Origin: Aldehydirespirator sp965203575
GTDB taxonomy: Bacteria > Actinomycetota > Acidimicrobiia > Acidimicrobiales > Aldehydirespiratoraceae
Direction of reading: 5' to 3'
Length of the DNA: 64,000 nucleotides
Assembly (NCBI GenBank): GCA_965203575.1
Contig: OZ241894.1
Location: 2,542,001 to 2,606,000, forward strand
Below the pieces are notes generated by a model, which did not search any database, was not told the DNA's origin, and saw nothing but the letters and a program-made list of their open reading frames with translations. Numbering within the stretch: position 1 is the stretch's first letter; the number at the start of each line of letters is the position of its first letter. The translations under genes were made by a program, and so were the position numbers. Shown one piece after another: positions 24,971 through 33,819 of this stretch.

Positions 24971-26107
24971 TCAAGTGCGCCAGAGTTGCAGGAGTGCGTC
25001 GGCGGCGTACCAGCGCCGGGCTCGGCCGACGCCGCGGGCGCTGAGGTCGATCTCGGAGAGCACGTTGCGTTCGGAGAGCGTGTCGAGGGCGGTTCTGCCG
25101 GTGCGCTCGGTGACGCCGAGCAGGTCGGCGACGTCGGCCGAGTTGATGACAGGGTGGCTGGGCAGGTGCTGAAGCAGCGCTCGGGCGGCGCTGTCGGGCC
25201 TGAGCGAGCTGGTCGCCCGACGCCATCGGCCGATGATCTGCTGTGACTCGTCCACGATGCTGTCGGTGAGCTCGGCGGCGCGCTCCACCACTCCGGCGAA
25301 CCACTTCACCCACTGTCCGGCGTGGCCGGTCTCGAACAGCCGCAGCCCCGACAGGTACCCGCCGGGGTCCCGGGCCACTGCCATGCTGATCGGCGCCACC
25401 GAGCGCTGTGTCGCTCCGGCTCGTCGCAGGATACGGCTGACCAGCACCCGTCCGAGCCGGCCGTTCCCGTCGCCGTAGGGGTGGATCGCCTCGAACTGGG
25501 CGTGGGCGATCGCTGCTCGCGACACTGCGTCGAGGTCGTCGTCGGCATCCGCGAATCGCACCAAGTCGTCCATGAGGCGGGGGACTTCAGCCGCAGGCGG
25601 AGGGATGTACGCCGCATCCAGCGGTGAGGTGCCGCCGACCCATCCCTGCGTGGGCCGGAACTCGCCCACCATCTCCGCGGGCAGGTCGCCGTTGCGCATC
25701 AACCGAGCGTGCCAGCCGTTCATCATCTCCACGCTCAGCGGCTCGCGTGCGGTGCGGAGCGCGGCCTCGATCACCGCGAGGTTGTCCGCAACCCACCCAG
25801 CAGCACCGCCGAGACCGGTGCGTTCGGCTACCAGCACCGAGGCGATCGGCTCGCGCAGGCCCTCGATCCCCGACGAAGCGATCCCTTCGTGGCGCAACAG
25901 CAGCCTCGCCAGCGCTTCGAACGTGGCGGGGAGCCGCTGGTCGGCCAGACGCAGAGCGGCCACGGCCCGTTCAGCGGCACGGACCGCCGAAGTCGACAAC
26001 GCCAAGTCGCGGCCATGGAGCTGTGCGGGAACCCACGCCGACACGGTACGCCCGCGCCACTCCACCGAACAGGCGTGCCCCGCCGTTTCTTCCGCAACCC
26101 CAGACAT
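24971..26107 (-). CDS. Fic-domain protein (AMPylase-type, class II architecture)
   Basis: 378 residues. The Fic catalytic motif is HPYGDGNGRLGR (about 206-217), with HPF changed to HPY. An N-terminal inhibitory-helix motif SSGIEG (about 77-82) provides the Glu that in class II Fic proteins blocks ATP binding. A C-terminal winged helix (INSADVADLLGVTERTGRTAL) is typical of Fic/DUF4172-type relatives. It should transfer AMP, or another nucleotide moiety, to a protein target. A TAGTAT hexamer 9 bases before the ATG may be its -10. It is divergent from the AbrB-PIN pair, 112 bases away. Confidence 0.88.
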   Translation of the reverse strand: MSGVAEETAGHACSVEWRGRTVSAWVPAQLHGRDLALSTSAVRAAERAVAALRLADQRLPATFEALARLLLRHEGIASSGIEGLREPIASVLVAERTGLGGAAGWVADNLAVIEAALRTAREPLSVEMMNGWHARLMRNGDLPAEMVGEFRPTQGWVGGTSPLDAAYIPPPAAEVPRLMDDLVRFADADDDLDAVSRAAIAHAQFEAIHPYGDGNGRLGRVLVSRILRRAGATQRSVAPISMAVARDPGGYLSGLRLFETGHAGQWVKWFAGVVERAAELTDSIVDESQQIIGRWRRATSSLRPDSAARALLQHLPSHPVINSADVADLLGVTERTGRTALDTLSERNVLSEIDLSARGVGRARRWYAADALLQLWRT

Positions 26108-26207
26108 TACGGAAGGATACTAGGCGAACCCTCCGCACAAGGGCCAATTGCGGAAACACGCCGAGTTCCCGCCTAGGGACAAGACATCGACGTCAGGCAC
26201 CGCGTGG

Positions 26208-26213
26208 TACGCT
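26208..26213 (+). promoter_or_regulatory. -10 box of the AbrB-PIN toxin-antitoxin operon (leaderless)
   Basis: TACGCT ends 6 bases before ATG 26220, which has no Shine-Dalgarno sequence; a leaderless transcript is likely. The antitoxin may autoregulate here, but no clear palindrome was seen. Confidence 0.4.
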
Positions 26214-26219
26214 AGATAC

Positions 26220-26480
26220 ATGAGTGGGACATATGTGGTATCGATGGGAGATCGAGGACGGATCGTGGTGCCTGCTGCCGTTCGGGCCCGTGCTGGGCTG
26301 GTCGCAGGGACCCAGATGGTGCTCGTCGAGTCGCCTGACGGCCTGGTCCTGCTGACCCGTGAGCAGCTTCGGGATCGGGTTCGCAATGATCTGAAGGGGC
26401 TGGACCTGGTGGAGCAACTCCTGGCCGACCGGCGCAGGGCGGCCGCGGTCGAGGACGGCGAGAGTGAGGTTGTCGAGTGA
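26220..26480 (+). CDS. AbrB/MazE-type antitoxin
   Basis: 86 residues from ATG 26220. A swapped-hairpin AbrB DNA-binding domain occupies the first ~45 (VSMGDRGRIVVPAAVRARAG, LVESPDGLVLLT). It is followed by a charged helix likely to wrap the toxin. It neutralises the PIN protein encoded next, whose GTG start overlaps its stop. An upstream in-frame ATG at 26148 is rejected because the AbrB core begins right after 26220. Confidence 0.85.
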   Translation: MSGTYVVSMGDRGRIVVPAAVRARAGLVAGTQMVLVESPDGLVLLTREQLRDRVRNDLKGLDLVEQLLADRRRAAAVEDGESEVVE

Positions 26481-26845
26481 CTTCGGTGCTCGACGCATCG
26501 GCGATCCTGGCGTTCCTGCTGGGTGAGGACGGAGCCGACGCGGTTGAGGGTGCGGAGGCCGACGACCCGAGGTGCGGCGCGGCGAACTGGTCGGAGGTCG
26601 CCCGGCGGGTGCTGGGCGAGGGCCGCGACTGGGATCAAGCCCGAGCCCTGCTGGAGAGCTACGGCGTACGGGTTGAGCCGGTGACCAGCGACGACGCCGA
26701 GTGGGCCGCTCGTCGCTGGCGGCGAGGCGAGAGCCTCTCGCTCGCAGATCGGCTTTGCTTGGCGCTGGGCGAGCGCCTCGACGCAAGAGTGCTCACCGCC
26801 CACAAGGCGTGGGGCCGCTCGGGCCGGATCGTCCAGATCCGCTAG
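26477..26845 (+). CDS. PIN-domain toxin (VapC-like ribonuclease)
   Basis: 122 residues from GTG 26477. First acidic residue in SVLDASAILAFLLGE, second in WSEVAR (Glu), then SLADRLCLALGERLDARVLTAHKAW with the later Asp positions, i.e. the full PIN catalytic set. VapC proteins cleave tRNA or rRNA when freed from antitoxin. Two broken pieces of PIN genes occur nearby (24811 and about 28450), so this module has been duplicated and lost repeatedly here. Confidence 0.87.
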   Translation: MTSVLDASAILAFLLGEDGADAVEGAEADDPRCGAANWSEVARRVLGEGRDWDQARALLESYGVRVEPVTSDDAEWAARRWRRGESLSLADRLCLALGERLDARVLTAHKAWGRSGRIVQIR

Positions 26846-26906
26846 GAGGTCGAGCGAACAGGGGGGCGCACCCGGCCGGCCGGCGACGCGCCGACCTGCT
26901 CAGCCG

Positions 26907-26912
26907 TACAGT
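26907..26912 (+). promoter_or_regulatory. -10 box of the FAD oxidoreductase gene (leaderless)
   Basis: TACAGT followed by 6 bases and ATG 26919; no Shine-Dalgarno sequence precedes the ATG. Confidence 0.35.
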
Positions 26913-26918
26913 GGCGGG

Positions 26919-28319
26919 ATGCCCCCCGGTTCAGCCTTGGACGCGCGGTACCGCGAGCGGTCGATGTGGCTCGACACCTTCCCCGGCTCGCTCGACCCTC
27001 GCGCCGCGCTGGACGGCGACACCGACGCCGACGTGGCCATCGTCGGCGGCGGGTTCACCGGCCTGTGGACCGCCTACTACCTGCTCGGGCTCGACCCGGC
27101 GCTGCGGGTGGCGGTCATCGAGCGCGACATCTGCGGGTTCGGCGCCTCCGGCCGCAACGGCGGCTGGGCGGTCGGCGAGCTGGCCGCGGGCATCGAGAAG
27201 TACGCCTCCCTGGCCGACCTGCCCGCGTCCCTGCGCCTCGCCCGGGCCGTCTTCGACAGCGTCGACGAGATCGGCCGGGTGGCCGCGGCCGAGGGCATCG
27301 ACTGCGGCTACCACAAGGGCGGGGTGGTCCGCTTCGCTCGCAACCGTCCCCAAGCGGAGCGCCAGGCCGCCGAGATAGCCCATCACCACGAACTCGGTCT
27401 CACCCCCGACGAGATCCGGCTCCTGACCGCGGATGAGGCCCGGGCTCACGCGAACGCCACCGGGGTGCTCGGCGGCATCTTCTACGCACCCTGCGCGGCG
27501 ATCGACCCGGCCCGGCTGGTGCGGGGACTGGCCGACGCGGTGGAGCGGCGCGGGGCCAAGATCTACGAGCAGACCGCGGCCGCCGCCATCGAGCCCGGCC
27601 GGGTGCTGACCGACCGGGGCACGGTGCGCGCCGAGGTGGTGGTGCGGGCCACCGAGGCCTACACCCGGGACCTGCGGGGCCGGCGGCGCCAGCTGCTGCC
27701 CGTCTACTCGCTGATGATCGGCACCGAACCGCTGCCGCCGTCGACCTTCGACGAGGTCGGCCTGGCCGACCGGCCCACCTTCGCCGACGACCGCTACATG
27801 GTGATCTACGGCCAGCGCACCGCGGACGACCGCATCGCGTTCGGCGGCCGGGGAGTGCCCTACCTGTACGGGTCGCGGATCAGCCCGACCCTGGAGCGCC
27901 ACCGCCGCTCCCACCAACGCATCCACGCCACGCTGGTGGACCTGTTCCCCGCGCTGTCGGGCGCCCGGATCACCCACCGGTGGGGCGGCGTGCTCGCCGT
28001 GCCCCGCAACTGGACTCCGTTCGTGCACTACGACCGGTCCGCGGGCACCGCCGGCGCGGGCGGGTACGTGGGGGAGGGGGTGGCGCCGTCGAGCCTGGCC
28101 GGGCGCACCCTGGCCGACCTGATCACCGGAACCGACTCCGAGCGGGTCGATCTGCCCTGGGTGAACGTGCGCCACCCGAAATGGGAGCCCGAGCCGCTGC
28201 GCTGGCTGGGAGTGCGGGGCAGCCGCTGGATCCTGGCCGCGGCCGACATCTACGAATACCGCACCAACCGCGAAGCGAGGGCCGCGGCAGCCCTGGCCAG
28301 CAAGATCCGCAACGACTGA
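26919..28319 (+). CDS. FAD-dependent amine/amino acid oxidase (DAO family, gamma-glutamylputrescine oxidoreductase-like)
   Basis: 466 residues. The FAD Rossmann motif ADVAIVGGGFTGLWTAYYL starts near residue 37. RDICGFGASGRNGGW, with the conserved SGRNGG loop, is characteristic of DAO/PuuB-type oxidases. The C-terminal RWGGVLAVPRNWTPFV and GYVGEGVAPSSLAGRTLADL complete the flavin site. It should oxidise a C-N bond of a secondary or primary amine, producing H2O2 or reducing an acceptor. With the GS-like ligase at 12471 it resembles two steps of a gamma-glutamyl-amine pathway, though the genes are not in one operon. Confidence 0.85.
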   Translation: MPPGSALDARYRERSMWLDTFPGSLDPRAALDGDTDADVAIVGGGFTGLWTAYYLLGLDPALRVAVIERDICGFGASGRNGGWAVGELAAGIEKYASLADLPASLRLARAVFDSVDEIGRVAAAEGIDCGYHKGGVVRFARNRPQAERQAAEIAHHHELGLTPDEIRLLTADEARAHANATGVLGGIFYAPCAAIDPARLVRGLADAVERRGAKIYEQTAAAAIEPGRVLTDRGTVRAEVVVRATEAYTRDLRGRRRQLLPVYSLMIGTEPLPPSTFDEVGLADRPTFADDRYMVIYGQRTADDRIAFGGRGVPYLYGSRISPTLERHRRSHQRIHATLVDLFPALSGARITHRWGGVLAVPRNWTPFVHYDRSAGTAGAGGYVGEGVAPSSLAGRTLADLITGTDSERVDLPWVNVRHPKWEPEPLRWLGVRGSRWILAAADIYEYRTNREARAAAALASKIRND

Positions 28320-28370
28320 CCCCCGGAACCTGCGCCCCAACCGCTATTACACCAAACCTGGGACGCCACC
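28317..28370 (+). repeat. Direct repeat, left copy (partner at 49373-49428)
   Basis: This 54-base segment starts in the stop codon of the oxidase gene and matches 49373-49428 except for two 1-base indels. It has no tRNA cloverleaf. The two copies point the same way and bracket the LRR/transglutaminase/MoxR locus, 21 kb apart. Confidence 0.75.
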
Positions 28371-28654
28371 GCGATCCGGTCGGCGTCGTCCAGCGAGTCC
28401 CACAGCGCCTGCCCAACAGCACCTGGCTCGGGCACCTTGCGAGCTCTGTTCGCACTGCGGCTCTGAGCCCGGCCGTCGCGGCCACCGCGGTCGCGCTGCC
28501 CCACACATTTCCCGGCGACCCCGCAGACCGGTTGATCTACGCCACCGCGGTCGAGCACGGCTGGCAGCTCGACGACCTGGGCGTGCTGGAGACCCTCGCC
28601 GTGCTCGAGGACCTCCTCGCCCTCGACCCCGTAGCCCCCGACCTCGCCCCGTAG
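28371..28654 (+). pseudogene. Gap with a C-terminal PIN-toxin remnant
   Basis: This gene-free stretch holds an open frame ending at 28654. Its segment LPHTFPGDPADRLIYATAVE (about 28498-28557) matches the third catalytic block of VapC toxins (FPGDPADRLIAATA). No PIN N-terminus with the first Asp is present, and the following residues are not the usual LVTKD. It is therefore a broken toxin gene. The frame's far upstream start lies inside the oxidase gene and is not meaningful. Confidence 0.6.
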
Positions 28655-28724
28655 CCCGGGATCGGCATCGCGTGTAGCCTCGCTCCTTGGCGAGCCAGCA
28701 TCTTCACCACCACATGGAGGAGAC

Positions 28725-29012
28725 ATGTCCATGTTCCGTCCGCGGGGTATCTTGAATCTCGGTAACGGCCCCGGCGAAGCGCGTCGTACACATGCTCCGG
28801 GGGGGGGGTGGACGCCGCCTCGTGCTCGCGCCCTCGTGATCGTGTGGCGCTCAGTGTCCTTCCCCGGGCGCTACTACGTGAGCACCCGTCCCGAGGGCCA
28901 GCGCTGGACCACCCACAACACGGTCCTCGACGTCTCCGCGCTGAGCACCTCCGGACGCCTCTACCGGGGCAACCCGGTGGCGATGGAGGTTGACCTGCCG
29001 CTCGGCCCGTAG
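28725..29012 (+). CDS. Hypothetical small protein with a G10 tract (95 aa)
   Basis: The ORF starts at ATG 28725, 4 bases after ggagg (28716-28720), with a TAGCCT -10-like box at 28675-28680. The second half (SVSFPGRYYVSTRPEGQRWT and DVSALSTSGRLYRGNPVAMEV) looks like a genuine small beta-rich protein. The first part is of low complexity and contains a run of ten G (28799-28808) that could slip and change frame. It ends 19 bases before the LRR-dehydrogenase start. Family not recognised. Confidence 0.4.
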   Translation: MSMFRPRGILNLGNGPGEARRTHAPGGGWTPPRARALVIVWRSVSFPGRYYVSTRPEGQRWTTHNTVLDVSALSTSGRLYRGNPVAMEVDLPLGP

Positions 29013-29033
29013 CGAGCGGAGCCCGAGGATGTG

Positions 29034-31046
29034 ATGGAACGCCTGACACCGACCGTCATCGGTCTCCTAGCCGCACTCTCGCTGCTGTCCGCCGGATGCG
29101 CGAGTGCGTCCCCGACCGCTACTCCCGCCCCCACGCCGACCCCACCCCCGGAACCGCCTCACGAGCGGGAAGCGCTGTCCTCCTTCTACCGTGCCACGAA
29201 CGGTCCCGGCTGGGTCGACAACAGCAACTGGCTGACCGGCGCGCCGCTGGCGGACTGGTACGGCGTCGGGGTAGACGGCGCCGGACGCGTCACCGAACTG
29301 AACCTGGTCGGGAACGAACTCTCGGGATCGCTGGCGCCCGAACTGAGCAATCTGACGCATCTCACCGAACTGCGCCTGGGAGGCAACCGCCTGAGTGGTC
29401 AAATCCCGCCGCAACTCGGCCAGCTGGCCCACTTGGAGATACTGCAGCTCAGATCGAACATGTTGAGCGGGACGATCCCTGCGGAGCTGGCCTATCTCGA
29501 GCAGTTGAGAGTGCTGGCGCTCGGACACAACCGCTTGAACGGGCACATCCCGCCGCAACTCGGCCGGCTGGCCAACCTAGAGCGGCTGCTGCTCCCAGGG
29601 AACCTGTTGGACGGGGGCGTTCCAGCAGAGCTCGGCGAGCTCTCGAAGCTCACGATGCTGACGCTCGAATGGAACCAGCTGAGCGGCGACATTCCTCCCG
29701 AACTCGGAGACCTGGCCGAGCTCTCCATCCTCAGGCTCGCCGCAAACAGGCTGAGCGGCTTGATCCCGCCGCAGCTCGCCGACCTGGCCAACCTGACCGA
29801 GCTGACGCTCGACTGGAATCAACTCACCGGCGAAATCCCGCCGGGACTGGTGGAGTTGCCCAACCTCACTGACCTGCGGCTCGACGGAAACCAGTTGAGC
29901 GGGGATCTCGCTCTGGAACTGCAACGCGAATTGCCGGTGCGAGTAGGAGCCGAGACCGTCTCAGCGTCCGTCGCGCCGCCTCCGCGGATCCGTCTCGAAC
30001 CGGCGTTTGCCGGGCGGCGCTTCACGCGGCCGAACGAGCTGGGCGCCTACCCGACCGGAATCGACGGCGAGCCCGGGCCGGGCCTGTTCGTGGCCAGCCA
30101 AGAGGGCGTTCTGCTGCTGCTGGAGCCTGATGACAGAGTGGCGGTCGAACTGCTCGACATCAGCGATCGGGTTTCAGGCGTAACAGCCGTGAACGGTCTG
30201 CTCAGCGCCGCGCTCGATCCGCGGTTCGATGAGACAGGACACATCTGGTTGTACTACACCGCGGTCAGCGTCCCCATCGTGAACCGGTTGTCTCGGTTTG
30301 CTGCCGACCTCTCTGATCCCACCCGGATTGATCCTGGCTCCGAGCTGATCGTGCTTGAGATCGAGGCTGGCTCACACCATCACGGCGGCGCGATCCGCTT
30401 CGGTCCCGATGGCATGTTGTATTTGGGTGTCGGCGATGCTGAACTGCCCAATGTGTCACGGAGACTCGATTCCCTCTACGGGAGCATCATCCGCATTGAC
30501 GTTCGCTCCTCCTCGGCAGCGTCGCCCTACCTCGTCCCGCCGGACAATCCTTTCGTTGATCAACAGCTCGCGCGGCCGGAGATCTGGGCATACGGGTTGC
30601 GCAATCCGTGGCGGATGGCGTTCGACCCTGCAACCGGCGTGCTCTGGGCTGGCGATGTCGGGGTCTCGGAACTGGAAGAGATCGACCACATCGTGGCAGG
30701 AGGCAACTACGGATGGAACCGCTTCGAAGGCACGAAGTGCGTCGACCCGGCAGCGGGCTGCTCGCTGGAGGGCTTGACGCTGCCCGTGGTGGAGTACAGC
30801 CACGAGGCGGGCTGCGTGGTCGTGGGCGGCGTGGTCTACCGAGGCAGGGCTCTGCCCGCGCTGACCGGACACTACCTCTTCTCCGACTACTGCGAGGGGT
30901 GGCTGTGGGCGCTGCCGCCCGATGGCGGGGATGTGATCGAGCTGGGTAGAATCTCGCGTCCAGTCGTTTCGTTCGGTCTCGACGACGCGGGCGAGGTCTA
31001 CGTGCTCACGCGCGATGGCGCCATTCTGCGGATCGTCGCGCCATGA
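29034..31046 (+). CDS. Secreted lipoprotein: LRR domain fused to a PQQ-type glucose/sorbosone dehydrogenase-like propeller
   Basis: About 670 residues (ATG 29034, or GTG 29031). Lipoprotein signal ending in LSAGC, a Thr/Pro linker (TPAPTPTPPPEP), then an LRR_8-associated cap (LSSFYRATNGPGWVDNSNWL). About ten 24-residue plant-type LRRs follow (LSGQIPPQLGQLAHL and similar). From ~320 comes a six-bladed GSDH/SGL beta-propeller (SHHHGGAIRFGPDGMLYLGVGD; WAYGLRNPWRMAFDP; GGNYGWNRFEG; FSDYCEGWLWAL). HHGG..F.PDG..Y and GLRNPWR are hallmark motifs of soluble quinoprotein sugar dehydrogenases. LRR plus this propeller on one chain is an unusual combination. The next gene starts within its stop. Confidence 0.82.
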   Translation: MERLTPTVIGLLAALSLLSAGCASASPTATPAPTPTPPPEPPHEREALSSFYRATNGPGWVDNSNWLTGAPLADWYGVGVDGAGRVTELNLVGNELSGSLAPELSNLTHLTELRLGGNRLSGQIPPQLGQLAHLEILQLRSNMLSGTIPAELAYLEQLRVLALGHNRLNGHIPPQLGRLANLERLLLPGNLLDGGVPAELGELSKLTMLTLEWNQLSGDIPPELGDLAELSILRLAANRLSGLIPPQLADLANLTELTLDWNQLTGEIPPGLVELPNLTDLRLDGNQLSGDLALELQRELPVRVGAETVSASVAPPPRIRLEPAFAGRRFTRPNELGAYPTGIDGEPGPGLFVASQEGVLLLLEPDDRVAVELLDISDRVSGVTAVNGLLSAALDPRFDETGHIWLYYTAVSVPIVNRLSRFAADLSDPTRIDPGSELIVLEIEAGSHHHGGAIRFGPDGMLYLGVGDAELPNVSRRLDSLYGSIIRIDVRSSSAASPYLVPPDNPFVDQQLARPEIWAYGLRNPWRMAFDPATGVLWAGDVGVSELEEIDHIVAGGNYGWNRFEGTKCVDPAAGCSLEGLTLPVVEYSHEAGCVVVGGVVYRGRALPALTGHYLFSDYCEGWLWALPPDGGDVIELGRISRPVVSFGLDDAGEVYVLTRDGAILRIVAP

Positions 31047-33799
31047 CGCGGGGCAGTCTATGGCTATGGTCGCTGCCGCTCCTGACCGCAGGCATGTTCC
31101 TGTGTGCCGCCTGCGGCGAGGTCGACCCCGACCAACCGTCGACGCCCGCGCAGGTCCCGACACGGGATCCGGTTGAAGTCCCCAATCCGGAACCCGCCGA
31201 ACGGCCCGCCGCAGCCGAGCAACCGACCCCCGATCCGGAACCCGCCGAACGGCCCGCCGCAGCCGAGCAACCGACCCCCAGCGTAGAGCCGACGCCATCG
31301 CAGGAGACTGCGTCGCGCCAGCAGGCGACGGCAGTTGAAGAGACGGTGCCACCCGAGGAGGGAGAGGATGAGGCGGCAGTTGATGAGTCGGCTGAGGAAA
31401 CGGCGCCTGCCGCAGACGAGGAATCGCCGCCTGCCGCAGAGGAGGAATCGCCGTCTGCCGCAGAGGAGGAATCGCTGCTCGAAGTGGAGACCACCGCCGA
31501 CGCCGAGACCGAGCCTGAACGGCAATCGAGCGAGGAGGCGGAACCGGCACCAGTTGAGGAGCCGGCGCCGGCTGATGAGCCGACTCCAGAGGAGGCGGAA
31601 CCGGCACCAGTTGAGGAGCCGGCGCCGGCTGATGAGCCGACTCCAGCCGAAGAGACTTCCCCGATTGAGGAACCTGAACCGACGCCGCCGGAGATCCCCG
31701 AGTCGTCACTCGAGGTGGCGGCGTTGACTGCCTTCTACAATGCCACCGACGGTCCCAACTGGACCAACAACGAGGCCTGGCTGACCGACGCTCCTGTTGC
31801 GGAGTGGTATGGCGTTTCAGTTGACGAGACGGGCAGAGTCTCTGAGTTGGAGCTCAACAGAAATGGGGTTGCCGGTGAACTTCCCCCCGACCTGATTGAC
31901 CTCGCCAATCTGCGGAAGATCTCGCTCAATAGGAATCGCTTGAGCGGATCGATTCCGCTCGAGTTGAGCAGCCTGGCCAACCTTGAGGTTCTACGTCTGC
32001 GGCACAACCAGCTGAGCGGTGAGATTCCGCCGGAACTGGCTAATCTCTCCCAGTTGACGCGGCTGGGTCTCACTGGCAACCAGTTGAGCGGTGAGATTCC
32101 GCCGGAACTGGCTAATCTCTCCCAGTTGACGCTGCTGGGTCTCGCTGCCAACCAGTTGAGCGGTGAGATTCCGCCCGAGTTTGGCGCTCTCACCAATCTG
32201 GAGCAGCTCCTGCTGGGCACCAATGACCTCAGCGGCGGGATCCCTTCAGAACTGGCCCAGCTGGCCAATCTGCAAACCTTGGCGCTCGATAGGAGTTCTC
32301 TGGGTGGTGAGATTCCGCCGGAACTGGGCGAACTCACAAACCTGAGGTGGCTGTTTCTCAGATACAACCAGCTGAGCGGTGAGATTCCGCCGGAACTAGG
32401 CGCTCTCACCAATCTGGAGCAGCTCCTGCTGAGCGGCAATGACCTCAGCGGCGGGATCCCTTCAGAACTGGCCCAGCTGGCCAATCTGCAAACCTTGGCG
32501 CTCGATAGGAATTCTCTGGGTGGTGAGATTCCGCCGGAACTGGGCGAACTCACAAACCTGGATACGCTGCGGCTCCATACGAACGACCTGAGCGGCGAGA
32601 TCCCACCCGAGCTCGGTAAGCTCACCAACCTGACCGAGATGAACTTGGGGACCAATCCCCTCCTGACCGGTGAGATTCCGCGCGAGCTGGGCGAACTCAG
32701 CAAGTTGACGGAGCTCATTGTCAACATCACTGGGGTCAGCGGTTCGATTCCGTGGGAGCTGGGCAATCTCACGAATCTCACCCAGCTCTGGCTTGACGAA
32801 AGCCGGCTCAGCGGGGAGATTCCCGCCTCGCTCGGCAACCTTTCCCAACTTACCGAGCTCTCGCTTGACGGAAACCGGCTCAGCGGGGAGATTCCGGCCT
32901 CGCTCGGCAACCTTTCCCAACTTACCGAGCTCTGGCTCGACGGAAACCGGCTCAGCGGGGAGATTCCGGCCTCGGTCGGCGAGCTGACGAACCTCGAGCT
33001 GCTGACTCTGCGGGACAACCAACTGACTGGGTCGCTGCCATTGAGCATGTCGAATCTCACCGCGCTGAAGTGGCTCTCCATCTACAGCAACGCCGGCCTC
33101 TGCGCCCCCAGCGACAGCGCCGTGCAGAACTGGCTGGGGAACATCGACTCCTGGCACGGCAGTGCCTGCGCCGCCTCTTTTGCGGCAGAGGATCGACGGG
33201 TGCTCAGCGCGCTCTACGGCGCCGCCAACGGGGCCAACTGGGTCAACGGAAGCGGTTGGAACAGCGACTCGCCGCTGCGCTTCTGGCACGGAGTCACGAC
33301 CGACGCCCAAGGCCGCGTCACGGGCATCTACCTCAGGGACAATCGGCTCGGCGGCACGATTCCGCCGGAGCTGGGCAGCCTGGCCAACTTGAGAGTCCTG
33401 TGGCTCGACCGCAACCAGCTGAGCGGCGAGATTCCGCCCGAGCTCGGCGATCTGTCCAACCTGAGCTGGATGGCACTCGGCAGCAACAACTTGAGCGGGG
33501 AGATTCCGCCGGAGATCGGCGGCCTCGATGAACTCGAGCGCCTGTTGCTGCACCACAACATGTTGAGCGGGGAGATTCCGCCGGAACTGGGCGACCTTGC
33601 CAGGTTGGAGGTGCTGATGTTGAACGACAACCGGCTGAGCGGCGCGGTTCCAGCGGGGATCGGCAGCCTCGCCAACCTGGAATCGTTGTCGCTCGATGGC
33701 AACCGTCTGAGTGGGGACCTGTTCGGCAGCTGTGCTCCAGATCACTTGGGTGCGCCGCCGGCGCAGTACTTCATCGGTTTCCGCCTGTACTGCCGATGA
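31043..33799 (+). CDS. Leucine-rich-repeat lipoprotein with Pro/Glu stalk
   Basis: 918 residues. The lipoprotein signal ends in FLCAAC (Cys ~24). Residues ~30-225 are a Pro/Glu/Ala-rich stalk containing exact tandem DNA duplications (about 54 bp at 31190-31290 and about 57 bp at 31535-31645). An LRR cap (LTAFYNATDGPNWTNNEAWL, ~232) leads to about 18 LRRs of 24 residues. A second cap (LSALYGAANGANWVNGSGW, ~720) precedes about six more LRRs. The units closely resemble those of the preceding gene. It likely projects a binding surface from the cell. Third-position GC is clearly lower than in flanking genes. Confidence 0.82.
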   Translation: MTRGSLWLWSLPLLTAGMFLCAACGEVDPDQPSTPAQVPTRDPVEVPNPEPAERPAAAEQPTPDPEPAERPAAAEQPTPSVEPTPSQETASRQQATAVEETVPPEEGEDEAAVDESAEETAPAADEESPPAAEEESPSAAEEESLLEVETTADAETEPERQSSEEAEPAPVEEPAPADEPTPEEAEPAPVEEPAPADEPTPAEETSPIEEPEPTPPEIPESSLEVAALTAFYNATDGPNWTNNEAWLTDAPVAEWYGVSVDETGRVSELELNRNGVAGELPPDLIDLANLRKISLNRNRLSGSIPLELSSLANLEVLRLRHNQLSGEIPPELANLSQLTRLGLTGNQLSGEIPPELANLSQLTLLGLAANQLSGEIPPEFGALTNLEQLLLGTNDLSGGIPSELAQLANLQTLALDRSSLGGEIPPELGELTNLRWLFLRYNQLSGEIPPELGALTNLEQLLLSGNDLSGGIPSELAQLANLQTLALDRNSLGGEIPPELGELTNLDTLRLHTNDLSGEIPPELGKLTNLTEMNLGTNPLLTGEIPRELGELSKLTELIVNITGVSGSIPWELGNLTNLTQLWLDESRLSGEIPASLGNLSQLTELSLDGNRLSGEIPASLGNLSQLTELWLDGNRLSGEIPASVGELTNLELLTLRDNQLTGSLPLSMSNLTALKWLSIYSNAGLCAPSDSAVQNWLGNIDSWHGSACAASFAAEDRRVLSALYGAANGANWVNGSGWNSDSPLRFWHGVTTDAQGRVTGIYLRDNRLGGTIPPELGSLANLRVLWLDRNQLSGEIPPELGDLSNLSWMALGSNNLSGEIPPEIGGLDELERLLLHHNMLSGEIPPELGDLARLEVLMLNDNRLSGAVPAGIGSLANLESLSLDGNRLSGDLFGSCAPDHLGAPPAQYFIGFRLYCR
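32163..32560 (+). repeat. Recent 216-bp duplication of three LRR units
   Basis: Bases 32163-32344 recur almost unchanged at 32379-32560, an offset of 216 bases (three 72-base LRR units). Only a few substitutions separate the copies, so the duplication is recent or is maintained by gene conversion. Confidence 0.8.
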
Positions 33800-33819
33800 G
33801 GTTCAGTCCGGGCCTGTAG

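Noticed and set aside
28317..28370. Possible tRNA 3' end as an integration site
   Set aside because: The segment contains an ACACCA string, but no T-arm, anticodon arm or cloverleaf can be formed in either copy, so it is listed only as a direct repeat.
27980..28654. 224-codon frame spanning the oxidase end and the gap
   Set aside because: Its first half is an out-of-frame reading of the oxidase gene; only the last part resembles a protein (PIN C-terminus), so it is treated as a remnant.
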